DNA of 64,000 nt from Archivesica marissinica (GCA_014843695.1 CM026387.1:65037708-65101707); one strand, 5' to 3'; counted from the first letter of the stretch, positions 1-11,900 are shown. The notes: a model not told the origin generated them from the sequence alone. Numbers and translations: made by a program.

Positions 1-683
1 GGTAACTATAGGGTCTGACATGAGTGGTAACTATAGGGTCTGACATGAATGGTAATATAGGGTCTGACATTAGTGGTAACTATATGGCGTGGCATTAGTG
101 GTAACTATAGGGTCTTACATGAGTGGTAACTATAGGGTCTGACATTAGTGGTAACTATAGGGCCTGACATGAGTGGTAACTATAGGGTCTTACATGAGTG
201 GTAACTATAGGGCCTGACATGAGTGGTATCTATAGGGTCTGACATTAGTGGTAACTATATGGTCTGACAGGTAACTATAGGGTCTGATATTAGTGGTAAC
301 TATAGGGTATGATATTAGTGGTAACAATAGGGTCTGCCATTAGTCGTAACAATATGGTCTGACAGGTAACTATAGGGTCTGATATTAGTGGTAACTATAG
401 GGTGTTACATTAGTGGTAACTATAGGGTCTGACATGAGTGGTACCTATAGGGTCTGACATTAGTGGTAACTATAGGGTCTGACATGAGTGGTTACTATAG
501 GGTCTGACAGGTAACTATAGGGTCTGCCATTAGTGGTAACTATAGGGTCTGACATTAGTGTTAACTATAGGGTCTTACATTAGTGGTAACTATAGGGTCT
601 GACATTAGTGGTAACCATAGGGTCTGACATTAGTGGTAACTATAGGGTCTGACATTAGTGGTAACCATAGGGTCTGACATGAG
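1..683. repeat. 25-bp minisatellite
   Basis: Tandem array of about 27 units of roughly 25 bp with core GGTAACTATAGGGTCTGACA followed by TTAGT or TGAGT. Some units are shortened (for example near 265 and 361). It runs off the left edge of the window. No parent element was recognised. Confidence 0.95.
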
Positions 684-1001
684 TCAGTTTACCTGCACGA
701 ACGCACACCCGGAATCGTCCTCCACCAATACAAGTTGAAGAATCGCCGTATGACCTAAGCTGGTGTTGCGAATTTAAACCCCAAAATCAAATAAACAAAC
801 TTTGTATTTAATCTGTAAATAGTTTAATTGAACTAAAGAATGTAGCAAAATAACTTTAATTTGAGTCGGATGTACAATAAACACTAGCTACAATAGCTAT
901 GTGCCGACAAAAACAAAGATACATAACGTATGGGTACAACAAACACATGGGGAATCAGTGAAACAAATGGACCTACATCACGAAATACTTACCTAAGCTC
1001 T
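684..1001. other. Unassigned sequence
   Basis: AT-rich single-copy-looking sequence between the 25-bp array and a SINE. No convincing exon, RNA gene or element is seen in it. Confidence 0.5.
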
Positions 1002-1232
1002 GGCTGTCCGATCAGCGCAGTGGTTAGCGCGCTCTCTCCTCACCAATGCAACCCGGGTTCGATGTGAGATCGTACGGTGGTCGCCATATCGGACAGGTGG
1101 GTTTTCTCCGGATACTCCGGTTTCCTCCCGCACGAATGACCACATTTACGCATTCATCGGCGCCAAAGAGAGTGATTAATATAAGTTGTTAAAACTTGCT
1201 TCGCAATCGTTGTAAAATAAATAAAGTTTAAA
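1002..1232 (+). mobile_element. SINE-A copy
   Basis: tRNA-derived SINE. The head carries an A-box-like GATCAGCGCAGTGGTTAGCG and a degenerate B box. The body reads GGTGGTCGCCATATCGGACA, then TTTTCTCCGGATACTCCGG, and the 3' tail AGTGATTAATATAAGTTGTT leads to TAAAATAAATAAAG. At least seven further copies in the window define the family. Confidence 0.9.
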
Positions 1233-1336
1233 CCTTTTTTACCTAAGCTTTAGCCGCAATATTATAACATGCGAATACAATAATTTAGTGAATGAAACAA
1301 TTCACAGATTGATATATCGTATGTATATGTATGTAG

Positions 1337-1460
1337 ATTCCAATTTCGTACTGGTTATCAAATGGCTACAGTGGTAACTACACGGAGGATTTCTACACCT
1401 TTGACAATCTCATCGGAGAGGAGATAGGACCATTTAGTACAAACGTAACGACCAATTCAG
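1337..1460 (+). CDS. Putative internal exon, unrecognised gene 1
   Basis: A 124-nt open exon with acceptor ..ATGTATGTAG and donor CAG|GTACCT. In frame 0 it encodes 41 residues beginning IPISYWLSNGYSGNYTEDF, with two possible N-glycosylation sites (NYT, NVT). It ends in phase 1. The next candidate exon at 2722 starts with the two bases needed to finish the codon (G+CG, Ala), which supports pairing them. I do not recognise the family. The residue composition looks coding, but the assignment rests only on splice signals and phase. Confidence 0.45.
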
Positions 1461-1644
1461 GTACCTAATATACCTACCTATGCATTCAATATGCGTCCAT
1501 GTATCCGCCATCCTCATTCTAACAATATATGATTAATCAAGTACGATTTGAAATCATACAAGATCTTGGAATATTTATACATCACTGTGTGCGTGTCTTT
1601 AATTGTATGTACGTGTATATATTAAATGTGCTCTATATAAATGT

Positions 1645-1871
1645 TTATTATTATCATCATCATCATCATCATCATCATCTTCTTCTTCTTCTTGTTCATC
1701 ATCATGATCATCATGATCATCATCATCACCACCATCATCATCATCATCATCATCAGCATCAGCATCTTCTTCATCATAATCGTCATCATCATCATCATCT
1801 TCTTCTTCATCATCATCATCATCATCATCATCATTCTTCTTCTTCATCTTCATCATCATCATCATCATTAA

Positions 1872-1905
<34 letters not shown>
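1645..1905. repeat. ATC/TTC/TTA trinucleotide microsatellite
   Basis: About 260 bp of CAT/ATC repeats interleaved with CTT blocks, ending in (ATT)n and TATATA. It lies in the putative intron between the exons at 1337 and 2722. The poly-His, poly-Asp and poly-Met readings it gives are by-products of the trinucleotide repeat. Confidence 0.95.
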
Positions 1906-1908
<3 letters not shown>

Positions 1909-1952
1909 CTATTGAGTTCCTTAGGAATCCTGCATCTTCACGTAGATGGGCA

Positions 1953-2693
1953 GTTCGTATTGGCGTCATAGTTCCCAGCCAGATTGCTATGTTCGTATTG
2001 GCGTCATAGTTCCCAGCCAGATTGCTATGTTCGTATTGGCGTCATAGTTCCCAGCCAGATTGCTATGTTCGTATTGGCGTCATAGTTCCCAGCCAGATTG
2101 CTATGTTCGTATTGGCGTCATAGTTCCCAGCCAGATTGGTATGTTCGTATTGACGTCATAGTCCCCAGCCAGATTGCTATGTTCGTATTGGCGTCATAGT
2201 TCCCAGCCAGATTGCTATGTTCGTATTGGCGTCATAGTTCCCAGCCAGATTGCTATGTTCGTATTGGCGTCATAGTTCCCAGCCAGATTGGTATATTCGT
2301 ATTGGCGTCATAGTTCCCAGCCAGATTGCTATGTTCGTATTGGCGTCATAGTCCCCAGCCAGATTGCTATGTTCGTATTGGCGTCATAGTTCCCAGCCAG
2401 ATTGCTATGTTCGTATTGGCGTCATAGTTCCCAGCCAGATTGCTATGTTCGTATTGGCGTCATAGTTCCCAGCCAGATTGTTATGTTCGGTTCGTATTGG
2501 CGTCATAGTTCCCAGCCAGATTGTTATGTTCGGTTCGTATTGGCGTCATATTTCCCAGCCAGATTGCTATGTTCGGTTCGTATTGGCGTCATAGTTCCCA
2601 GCCAGATTGCTATGTTCGTATTGGCGTCATAGTTCCCAGCCAGATTGCTATGTTCGTATTGGCGTCATAGTTCCCAGCCAGATTGTTATGTTC
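1953..2693. repeat. 38-bp minisatellite
   Basis: About 19 near-identical units of GTTCGTATTGGCGTCATAGT followed by TCCCAGCCAGATTGCTAT. A few units carry an extra GTTCG. The array ends 28 bp before the putative splice acceptor at 2721. Confidence 0.95.
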
Positions 2694-2721
2694 TACCCAA
2701 TCTGTTGATTCTTATTAATAG

Positions 2722-2918
2722 CGTTCATGTATGGTAACAACTTGAAGTTTGTGACGATCTCCGTGGGTACAACATTGCAGGCAGCGCTTCTTGGCTACGT
2801 GGAAGGAGAACCCATCTTGGAAAACTGGGAACAATTCTTGAATAAACAAGTACCGTTTAATTTGTCTGCTTCCGTTTTCGGATGTCTTATTAATGGATAT
2901 ATTCTGTTTAAATCCTGA
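2722..2918 (+). CDS. Putative terminal exon, unrecognised gene 1
   Basis: Follows acceptor ..GATTCTTATTAATAG. Two bases complete the phase-1 codon left by the exon at 1337-1460. The exon then encodes 64 residues (starting FMYGNNLKFVTISVGTTLQA) and stops at TGA 2916-2918. The C-terminal stretch SASVFGCLINGYILF is hydrophobic and could be a membrane segment. A polyadenylation signal lies about 70 nt downstream. Codon choice is varied and coding-like, unlike the surrounding arrays. I do not recognise the family. A single exon starting at the internal ATG 2727 is an alternative reading. Confidence 0.45.
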
Positions 2919-2986
2919 CCATGTCTATTCGGTCATTAGTTATGTAATTTATTCACAGATTTTGATTTCGCGTTGGCATGATTAAC

Positions 2987-2996
2987 AATAAATAAA
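2987..2996 (+). terminator. Polyadenylation signal, gene 1
   Basis: Two overlapping AATAAA hexamers (AATAAATAAA) 69 nt after the TGA of the putative terminal exon. Confidence 0.45.
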
Positions 2997-3045
2997 TGGG
3001 ACTTGTCAACACGTACGCTCACCTGGCATGCCTATACACGTGAAA

Positions 3046-3280
3046 GTCGTGATGGCGCAGTGGACGCACGTTCGCTTCAGGTGCGAAAGGTCCAGAGTTC
3101 GAACCCCGCTGGAGCCCGTTACGATTGTGCCCTTAGACAAGGCATATAATGTCCACGTTGCCTCTTCTCTCTCCCTCGTGGCGATGGATTCCATCAGGAA
3201 TGAGGTCTCGAAAGTAATTAATATAAGTTGTAAGAACTTGTTTCGCAATCGAGCTAAAATAGATGTGTATAAACTAAATG
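3046..3280 (+). mobile_element. SINE-B copy
   Basis: tRNA-like head (GTCGTGATGGCGCAGTGGAC, B box GAGTTCGAACCCC). The body contains GATGGATTCCATCAGGAATG and AGGTCTCGAAAGTAATTAAT. The tail is GTTTCGCAATCGAGCTAAAA. It is nearly full length and the reference copy for the family here. Confidence 0.92.
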
Positions 3281-3669
3281 TCTATACAAGTCGTGGTGTT
3301 GAATCACCATCGGATCAAAGTCCCGTTTTAGACACTATCCTTTTACTTATAACTGGTTCCGTTCAGATCGAATTTCGTTAAGTCAAACTTCACTTCTGTC
3401 GTAGTATTATGTTCGGTCCGACGGAATTCGACATAACGGATGTATACTCTAGTTACTATTTCACCGAAACGAAAAGTGAATATAAGATAGTTCTTTTAAA
3501 AAATCGCTGCTTTCTGAAGATTTAATCCATCTGTTATTGTATATTAATGTTACAACATGATGTGCATATTATTATTGATGAATGAACTATGCTTAAACTA
3601 AACTAAACCAACTTCTTTGAAAGCCGAGCCGCCACGTTTGTTTTGACGTTTCCTCGTTCTGACCAGAAT
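3281..3669. other. Unassigned sequence
   Basis: Non-repetitive, AT-rich stretch. No exon with supporting splice signals and no known element is visible. Confidence 0.4.
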
Positions 3670-3822
3670 GTGTGTGCTTTACGTTTATTTATCGTCGCTA
3701 CCGGTTGCCCATATGAGCGACTTCTCCTGAAGAGATTAGTCATTTTAGATTGTTGGACGATAGTGCAATGATACAGACAGATACCCATTCCATTCTCCTC
3801 TGGTTCTTTTACGTGCACATTC
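3670..3822 (-). mobile_element. SINE-C copy, 3' half
   Basis: Reverse-oriented 3' part of SINE-C: ACGTTTATTTATCGTCGCTA, then CCGGTTGCCCATATGAGCGA, and the TCTTTTACGTGCAC segment. The tRNA-like head is missing. Confidence 0.85.
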
Positions 3823-3924
3823 CAATAACATCATCACATTCTAGTAAATACCTACGCGTAGATGCTTGTAAATAGGCACACTTTGTATAAAGTGTATCAA
3901 CAGCGTAAGTAAAGGTGATTACAG

Positions 3925-4066
3925 ACGGATCTGTAGTCCAGTGGTAACACGCTGGACTGGTATTCCAGAGATCACCGGTTCGATCCCCCGTCTGACCCTA
4001 ATAAAATTAACAGTCTTTCAGATGGGAAGTTAAACCGAGGTCTCATGCCGATGCTTTACACCGTTG
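3925..4066 (+). mobile_element. SINE-C copy, 5' half
   Basis: tRNA-like head GATCTGTAGTCCAGTGGTAA with anticodon-arm-like CTGGACTGGTATTCCAG and B box GGTTCGATCCCCC. The body follows to the CCGAGGTCTCATGCCGATGC segment, where the copy breaks off against LINE sequence. The head resembles a tRNA with loop GGT (Thr-like), but this is a SINE promoter, not a tRNA gene. Confidence 0.88.
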
Positions 4067-4960
4067 GATAGATGTTGTTGGCGTTGGACTGCAAATTGTT
4101 GGCAATGCAAAATATAGTTGCTAGCGTCCTCCAGAGCACCGCAAGTACATGAGGGAGAGTCGATTATGTTTTTCCTATTTAAATCAAAAGCCAGGGAGCT
4201 GCACCCTAAACGTAGTCGAGCGTGATAGATATACATGTAGCTTTCTCTGTCCGATAGTATAAAGAGGTGAAGGCTTTTTCTTGTTGATGTTCAACTTGGC
4301 CTTGAAGACTGATTCGGTCTCGGCGTTACGGGTTTCTTGTTGATGTTCAACTTGGCCTTGAAGACTGATTCGGTCTCGGCGTTACGGGTTTCTTGTTGAT
4401 GTTCAACTTGGCCTTGAAGACTGATTCGGTCTCGGCGTTACGGGTTTCTTGTTGATGTTCAACTTGGCCTTGCAGACTGATTCGGTCTCAGCGTTACGGG
4501 CTTCTTGTTGATGTTCAACTTGGCCTTGCAGACTGATTCGGTCTCAGCGTTACGGGCTTCTTGTTGATGTTCAACTTGGTCTTGAAGACTGATTCGGTCT
4601 CGGCGTTACGGGCTTCTTGTTGATGTTCAACTTGGCCTTGCAGACTGATTCGGTCTCGGCGTTACGGGTTTCTTGTTGATGTTCAACTTGGCCTTGAAGA
4701 CTGATTCGGTCTCGGCGTTACGGGTTTCTTGTTGATGTTCAACTTGGCCTTGCAGACTGATTCGGTCTCGGCGTTACGGGTTTCTTCTGGAAGGGAATTC
4801 CATGTTCTAATAGTGGAAGGGAGGAAGATGCATGAGCTTGGGTGCGTGTTTGGGGGACAGGTACATCTGGTATAGAGCTAAGTGAATAAGCTCGAGTGGT
4901 GGGTTCTAGGACAAGGCTGTATAGGTAAAGTGGGGCCGACTAGTCTTCATCTTGTAGAAT
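4067..4960 (-). pseudogene. LINE ORF2 3'-end fragment interrupted by a 56-bp array
   Basis: Read on the minus strand, the right part (about 4782-4850) encodes FLPSTIRTWNSLPEETRNAE, a motif typical of the end of a non-LTR reverse-transcriptase protein. The left part encodes NINKKKPSPLYTIGQRKLH, then LRLGCSSLAFDLNRKNIIDS, then SCTCG..EDA..YILHC. The last is the Cys/His zinc-knuckle pattern seen after LINE reverse transcriptases. Between them sits a 504-bp array of nine 56-bp units (4278-4781) made of the ORF segment itself. As 56 is not a multiple of 3, the frame is destroyed. It is a dead 5'-truncated fragment; the clade was not determined. Confidence 0.75.
4278..4781. repeat. 56-bp minisatellite inside LINE ORF
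   Basis: Exactly 504 bp, nine units of 56 bp (TTCTTGTTGATGTTCAACTT, then GGCCTTGAAGACTGATTCGG, then TCTCGGCGTTACGGGT). The unit is the reverse complement of the LINE coding segment around ETRNAETESVFKAKLNINKK, so the array was made from the element it interrupts. Confidence 0.95.
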
Positions 4961-5085
4961 AAGATAAGTTGGTGTTTTGCTCCTCTCTCGGAGAGTGCTT
5001 CCCAGCAAAAATCTGTAAGGAGGCTATTTCTGTTGCAAAGCTTTATGGCTCATGCTACAATGCGCGGAGCTTCAACCTGCACATA

Positions 5086-5288
5086 TTCTATTCAGATGGG
5101 ACTTTAAACGGAGGTCTCGTGTCGGTGTTGTACATCGTGCACGTAATAGAACCAGAGGAGATTCTGGAATTGGTCTCTGTCTGTATCATTGCACTGTCCT
5201 CTAAAAATCTAAAATTACTAATCTCTTCAGGAAGCGTCGCTCATATAGTCAACCGGTAACGACGATAAATAGACGTAAAACACACACA
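5086..5288 (+). mobile_element. SINE-C copy, 3' two thirds
   Basis: Contains TTCAGATGGGACTTTAAACG, AGGTCTCGTGTCGGTG and the 3' end GGTAACGACGATAAATAGAC leading to GTAAAACACACAC. The tRNA-like head is absent. Confidence 0.87.
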
Positions 5289-5437
5289 TGGATCGGATAT
5301 AAATTCGCATAGACGCATGCAGATTTCTGATGCATGTCGGGCATTCGCCGAATAACTTGAACAAACTTTAACAAGAATAAAGAACTTACATAACAATTAA
5401 ATATTAAATAGTATTTACATTTTATGCTGCATTTCAG

Positions 5438-5518
5438 CTGACTAAGATGCCCGATGAATTGAAGATGGGATTTCAAATAGCATCTCATACCCGATGGCAT
5501 TGGATCACTGTACAACGG
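5438..5518 (+). CDS. Candidate exon, unassigned
   Basis: An 81-nt segment with acceptor TTTTATGCTGCATTTCAG and donor CGG|GTAAGC. It is open only in phase 0 and encodes 27 residues starting LTKMPDELKMGFQIASHTRW. The splice sites are good. It ends in phase 0, however, so it cannot join directly to the EMI exon at 14746, which needs a phase-2 partner. No family was recognised, and it could be chance. Confidence 0.25.
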
Positions 5519-5639
5519 GTAAGCACCACATGCTATGATGACGTACATGTGCTGCATGCATGCCCCATATACAGTCCATAAGTCTGAAACCAGACTTTGC
5601 ATAAACCTACATGTTTATTATTTGTTTATTATAGTGTCA

Positions 5640-6363
5640 CCCTTATTGAAAGGGCCAGCCATTTCTGACTTATGAGACACCTCTCATGAACATACATCCA
5701 TAAGTATATCCTTGCATTACATGCGCAAGGTTGATAGGCAATTGGTAAACATTATTTAGCTACTGACTGCTCACCAACCGGCAATATCAGAAGGAATCTT
5801 TAACGATGTACGAAATTTTGACAGCCCACCCCGTAGGCGGACTCCTTAATCAATAATCAACGGAGACGGTGTATAGGTGTATATTAATTTACAACAGTAA
5901 CTGTGTCAGTAATTACAATATTTCCAATGGCAATACTTATGTCTAAGTTTCTGAATGTGTTCCACTTGTTTGTTCAGGCACACCTATTTAAAGGGCCAGC
6001 CATTTCCGACTAATGGGACACCTCTCATAAACATCACTTCCCGAATCCTATCACTGCAGGCCAGGAGCCAGAATGATCAGTAACCATTATTTAACTAGAT
6101 AGCGTCTCGCCATTGAAATGCCCATATTATATCAGACTGAACTTCCGGTATACTCCTGGTTCACACGAACAATATGTTTGAGGTGCATGCACCATACAAT
6201 GGTACGTATTTACTTTCGATTTCACTCTCCGTAGGCTGAATCTTTAGCCACTAGACAACGGAGACGGTGTATATTAAAACAATTCGTACCAATATTTACA
6301 ATATTTGCAATGGCAATACGTATGTATGTATTTCTGAATATATCCCTCTTCTTTGTTCAGGCA
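5640..6363. repeat. Tandem duplication of a ~340-380-bp segment
   Basis: Two diverged direct copies (about 5640-5980 and 5981-6363). Each starts near AAGGGCCAGCCATTTC, contains GACACCTCTCAT and CAACGGAGACGGTGTATA, and ends CTTTGTTCAGGCA. AGGGCCAGCC occurs at 5651 and 5992, an offset of 341. It may be part of an unrecognised dispersed element. Confidence 0.8.
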
Positions 6364-6380
6364 GTCCGCCATTTTCGGAA

Positions 6381-7949
6381 ACTGTGTTCATATCTTCCCA
6401 CGACATATAGCCAGCTATCCACCCATGAACTTTGTTCATATCTTCCCGTGATATATAGTCAGCTATCCACCCATGAACTGTGTTCATATCTTCCCGTGAC
6501 ATATAGTCAGCTATCCACCCATGAACTGTGTTCATATCTTCCCGCGACATATAGTCAGCTATCCACCCATGAACATTGTTCATATCTTCCAGCGACATAT
6601 AGTCAGCTATCCACCCATGAAATGTGTTCATATCTTCCCACGACATATAGTCAGCTATCCACCCTTGAACTTTGTTCATATCTTCCAGCGACATATAGTC
6701 AGCTATCCACCCATGAACTGTGTTCATATCTTCCCGCGACATATAGTCAGCTATCCACCCATGAACTTTGTTCATATCTTCCAGCGACATATAGTCAGCT
6801 ATCCAACCATGAACTTGGTTCATATCTTCCAGCTACATATAGCCAGGTATCCACCCATGAACTGTGTTCATATCTTCCAGCTACATATAGCCAGGTATCC
6901 ACCCATGAACTTGGTTCATATCTTCCAGTGACATATAGCCAGCTATCCACCCATGAACTTTGTTCATATCTTCCAGCTACATATAGCCAGGTATCCACCC
7001 ATGACCTGTGTTCATATCTTCCAGCGACATATAGCCAACTATCCACCCATGAACTTTGTTCATAACTTCCAGCTACATATAGCCAGCTATCCACCCATGA
7101 ACTTTGTTCATATCTTCCAGCTACATATACCCAGCTATCCACCCATGAACTTGGTTCATATCTTCCAGCTACATATAGCCAGCTATCCACCCATGACCTT
7201 TGTTCATATCGTCAAGCTACATATAGCCAGCTATCCACCCATGAACTTGGTTCATATCTTCCAGCTACATATAACCAGCTATCCACCCATGAACTTGGTT
7301 CATATCTTCCAGCTACATATGGCCAGCTATCCACCCATGAACTTTGTTCCTATCTTCCAGCGACATATAGTCAGCTATCCACCCATGAACTTTGTTCATA
7401 ACTTTCAGCTACAAATAGTCAGCTATCCACCCATGAACTTTGTTCATAACTTCCAGCTACATATAGTCAGCTATCCACACATGAACTTTGTTCACATCTT
7501 ACAGCTAAATAGAGCCAGCTATCCACCCATGAACTTTGTTCATATCTTTCAGCTACATATAGTCAGCTATCCACCCATGAACTTTGTTCACATCTTACAG
7601 CTACATATAGTCAGCTATCCACCCATGAACTTGGTTCATATCTTCCAGCTACATACAGCCAGCTATCCACCCATGAACTTTGTTCATATCTTCCAGCTAC
7701 ATACAGCCAGCTATCCACCCATGAACTTGGTTCATATCTTCCAGCTACATACAGCCAGCTATCCACCCATGAACTTTGTTCATATCTTCCAGCTACATAC
7801 AGCCAGCTATCCACCCATGAACTTGGTTCATATCTTCCAGCTACATACAGCCAGCTATCCACCCATGAACTTTGTTCATATCTTCCAGCTACATACAGCC
7901 AGCTATCCACCCATGAACTTGGTTCATATCTTCCAGCTACATACAGCCA
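6381..7949. repeat. 48-bp minisatellite
   Basis: About 33 units of 48 bp (TTCATATCTTCCAGCTACAT, then ATAGCCAGCTATCCACCCAT, then GAACTTTG). The first part uses CCCGCGACATATAGTCAG variants and later units use CAGCTACATA(T/C)AGCCAG. From about 7620 the units alternate TTTG/TTGG in a two-unit higher-order pattern. The unit length is divisible by 3, so several frames stay open for long distances without coding meaning. It runs into an assembly gap. Confidence 0.95.
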
Positions 7950-8949
7950 NNNNNNNNNNNNNNNNNNNNNNNNNNNNNNNNNNNNNNNNNNNNNNNNNNN
8001 NNNNNNNNNNNNNNNNNNNNNNNNNNNNNNNNNNNNNNNNNNNNNNNNNNNNNNNNNNNNNNNNNNNNNNNNNNNNNNNNNNNNNNNNNNNNNNNNNNNN
8101 NNNNNNNNNNNNNNNNNNNNNNNNNNNNNNNNNNNNNNNNNNNNNNNNNNNNNNNNNNNNNNNNNNNNNNNNNNNNNNNNNNNNNNNNNNNNNNNNNNNN
8201 NNNNNNNNNNNNNNNNNNNNNNNNNNNNNNNNNNNNNNNNNNNNNNNNNNNNNNNNNNNNNNNNNNNNNNNNNNNNNNNNNNNNNNNNNNNNNNNNNNNN
8301 NNNNNNNNNNNNNNNNNNNNNNNNNNNNNNNNNNNNNNNNNNNNNNNNNNNNNNNNNNNNNNNNNNNNNNNNNNNNNNNNNNNNNNNNNNNNNNNNNNNN
8401 NNNNNNNNNNNNNNNNNNNNNNNNNNNNNNNNNNNNNNNNNNNNNNNNNNNNNNNNNNNNNNNNNNNNNNNNNNNNNNNNNNNNNNNNNNNNNNNNNNNN
8501 NNNNNNNNNNNNNNNNNNNNNNNNNNNNNNNNNNNNNNNNNNNNNNNNNNNNNNNNNNNNNNNNNNNNNNNNNNNNNNNNNNNNNNNNNNNNNNNNNNNN
8601 NNNNNNNNNNNNNNNNNNNNNNNNNNNNNNNNNNNNNNNNNNNNNNNNNNNNNNNNNNNNNNNNNNNNNNNNNNNNNNNNNNNNNNNNNNNNNNNNNNNN
8701 NNNNNNNNNNNNNNNNNNNNNNNNNNNNNNNNNNNNNNNNNNNNNNNNNNNNNNNNNNNNNNNNNNNNNNNNNNNNNNNNNNNNNNNNNNNNNNNNNNNN
8801 NNNNNNNNNNNNNNNNNNNNNNNNNNNNNNNNNNNNNNNNNNNNNNNNNNNNNNNNNNNNNNNNNNNNNNNNNNNNNNNNNNNNNNNNNNNNNNNNNNNN
8901 NNNNNNNNNNNNNNNNNNNNNNNNNNNNNNNNNNNNNNNNNNNNNNNNN
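7950..8949. other. Assembly gap (1000 N)
   Basis: Exactly 1000 N, a fixed-size placeholder. The arrays on the two sides are different, so the missing sequence must contain at least one array boundary and could hide exons. Confidence 0.99.
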
Positions 8950-11900
8950 TCCAGACACGGACGGGCACCAGGGTACAACCTGCATAATTGCAGTATCCAG
9001 ACACGGACGGGCACCAGGGTACAACCTGCATAAGTGCAGTATCCAGACACGGACGGGCACCAGCGTACAACCTGCATAAGTGCAGTATCCAGACACGGAC
9101 GGGCACCAGGGTACAACCACCGTTCTTCCACAAGCTACTCCCCATAAGTACAGTATCCAGACACGGATGGGCACCAGGGTACAACCTGCATAAGTGCAGT
9201 ATCCAGACACGGACGGGCACTAGGGTACAACCTGCATAAGTACAGTATCCAGACACGGACGGGCACCAGGGTACAACCTGCATATGTGCAGTATCCAGAC
9301 ACGGACGGGCACCAGGGTACAACCTGCATAAGTGCAGTATCCAGACACGGACGGGCACCAGGGTACAACCTGCATAAGTGCAGTTTCCAGACACGGACGG
9401 GCACCAGGGTACAACCACCGTTCTTCCACAAGCTACTCCCCATAAGTACAGTATCCAGACACGGATGGGCACCAGGGTACAACCTGCATAAGTGCAGTAT
9501 CCAGAAACGGACGGGCACCAGGGTACAACCTGCATAAGTACAGTATCCAGACACGGACGGGCACCAGGGTACAACCTGCATATGTGCAGTATCCAGACAC
9601 GGACGGGCACCAGGGTACAACCTGCATAAGTGCAGTATCCAGACACGGACGGGCACCAGGGTACAACCACCGTTCTTCCACAAGCTACTCCCCATAAGTG
9701 CAGTATCCAGACACGGACGGGCACCAGGGTACAACCTGCATATGTGCAGTATCCAGACACGGACGGGCACCAGGGTACAACCTGCATAATTGCAGTATCC
9801 AGACACGGACGGGCACCAGGGTACAACCTGCATAAGTGCAGTATCCAGACACGGACGGGCACCAGCGTACAACCTGCATAAGTGCAGTATCCAGACACGG
9901 ACGGGCACCAGGGTACAACCACCGTTCTTCCACAAGCTACTCCCCATAAGTACAGTATCCAGACACGGATGGGCACCAGGGTACAACCTGCATAAGTGCA
10001 GTATCCAGACACGGACGGGCACCAGGGTACAACCTGCATAAGTACAGTATCCAGACACGGACGGGCACCAGGGTACAACCTGCATATGTGCAGTATCCAG
10101 ACACGGACGGGCACCAGGGTACAACCTGCATAAGTGCAGTATCCAGACACGGACGGGCACCAGGACAACCACCGTTCTTCCACAAGCTACTCCCCATAAG
10201 TACAATATCCAGACACGGACGGGCACCAAGGTACAACCACCGTTCTTCCACAAGCTACTCCCCATACGTGCAGTATCCAGACACGGACGGGCACCAGGGT
10301 ATAGCCTGCATAAGTGCAGTATCCAGACACGGACGGGCACCAGGGTACAACCACCGTTCTTCCACAAGCTACTCCCCATAAGTACAGTATCCAGACACGG
10401 ACGGGCACCAGGGTACAACCTGCATAAGTGCAGTATCCAGACACGGACGGGCACCAGGGTACAACCTGCATAAGTGCAGTATCCAGACACGGACGGGCAC
10501 CAGGGTACAACCTGCATAAGTGCAGTATCCAGACACGGACGGGCACCAGGGTACAACCACCGTTCTTCCACAAGCTACTCCCCATAAGTACAGTATCCAG
10601 ACACGGATGGGCACCAGGGTACAACCTGCATAAGTGCAGTATCCAGACACGGACGGGCACCAGGGTACAACCTGCATAAGTACAGTATCCAGACACGGAC
10701 GGGCACCAGGGTACAACCTGCATAAGTGCAGTATCCAGACACGGACGGGCACCAGGGTACAACCACCGTTCTTCCACAAGCTACTCCCCATAAGTGCAGT
10801 ATCCAGACACGGACGGGCACCAGGGTACAACCACCGTTCTTCCACAAGCTACTCCCCATAAGTACAGTATCCAGACACGGACGGGCACCAGGGTACAACC
10901 TGCATAATTGCAGTATCCAGACACGGACGGGCACCAGGGTACAACCTGCATAAGTGCAGTATCCAGACACGGACGGGCACCAGCGTACAACCTGCATAAG
11001 TGCAGTATCCAGACACGGACGGGCACCAGGGTACAACCACCGTTCTTCCACAAGCTACTCCCCATAAGTACAGTATCCAGACACGGATGGGCACCAGGGT
11101 ACAACCTGCATAAGTGCAGTATCCAGACACGGACGGGCACCAGGGTACAACCTGCATAAGTACAGTATCCAGACACGGACGGGCACCAGGGTACAACCTG
11201 CATATGTGCAGTATCCAGACACGGACGGGCACCAGGGTACAACCTGCATAAGTGCAGTATCCAGACACGGACGGGCACCAGGGTACAACCTGCATAAGTG
11301 CAGTATCCAGACACGGACGGGCACCAGGGTACAACCACCGTTCTTCCACAAGCTACTCCCCATAAGTACAGTATCCAGACACGGATGGGCACCAGGGTAC
11401 AACCTGCATAAGTGCAGTATCCAGACACGGACGGGCACCAGGGTACAACCTGCATAAGTACAGTATCCAGACACGGACGGGCACCAGGGTACAACCTGCA
11501 TATGTGCAGTATCCAGACACGGACGGGCACCAGGGTACAACCTGCATAAGTGCAGTATCCAGACACGGACGGGCACCAGGGTACAACCACCGTTCTTCCA
11601 CAAGCTACTCCCCATAAGTGCAGTATCCAGACACGGACGGGCACCAGGGTACAACCACCGTTCTTCCACAAGCTACTCCCCATAAGTACAGTATCCAGAC
11701 ACGGACGGGCACCAGGGTACAACCTGCATAATTGCAGTATCCAGACACGGACGGGCACCAGGGTACAACCTGCATAAGTGCAGTATCCAGACACGGACGG
11801 GCACCAGCGTACAACCTGCATAAGTGCAGTATCCAGACACGGACGGGCACCAGGGTACAACCACCGTTCTTCCACAAGCTACTCCCCATAAGTACAGTAT

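Noticed and set aside
691..757. Minus-strand exon-like segment reading SYGDSSTCIGGGRFRVCVRA
   Set aside because: It has a GTAAAC donor and a weak acceptor but is only about 65 nt, with no partner exons. Too weak to annotate.
1529..1915. Open frames with poly-His, poly-Asp, poly-Met or poly-Ile
   Set aside because: Produced by the ATC/TTC/TTA trinucleotide repeat in all frames. No promoter, splice or codon evidence.
3006..3248. Short proteins encoded by SINE copies (for example around 3028-3381, 15154-15393, 22490-22825)
   Set aside because: The same translations recur at every SINE copy. They are non-coding retroposons.
6310..6370. Signal-peptide-like start MAIRMYVFLNISLFFVQA as first exon of the EMI gene
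   Set aside because: It lies in the duplicated segment 5640-6363. The sister copy has a similar but unrelated reading, and no suitable donor in phase 2 is present.
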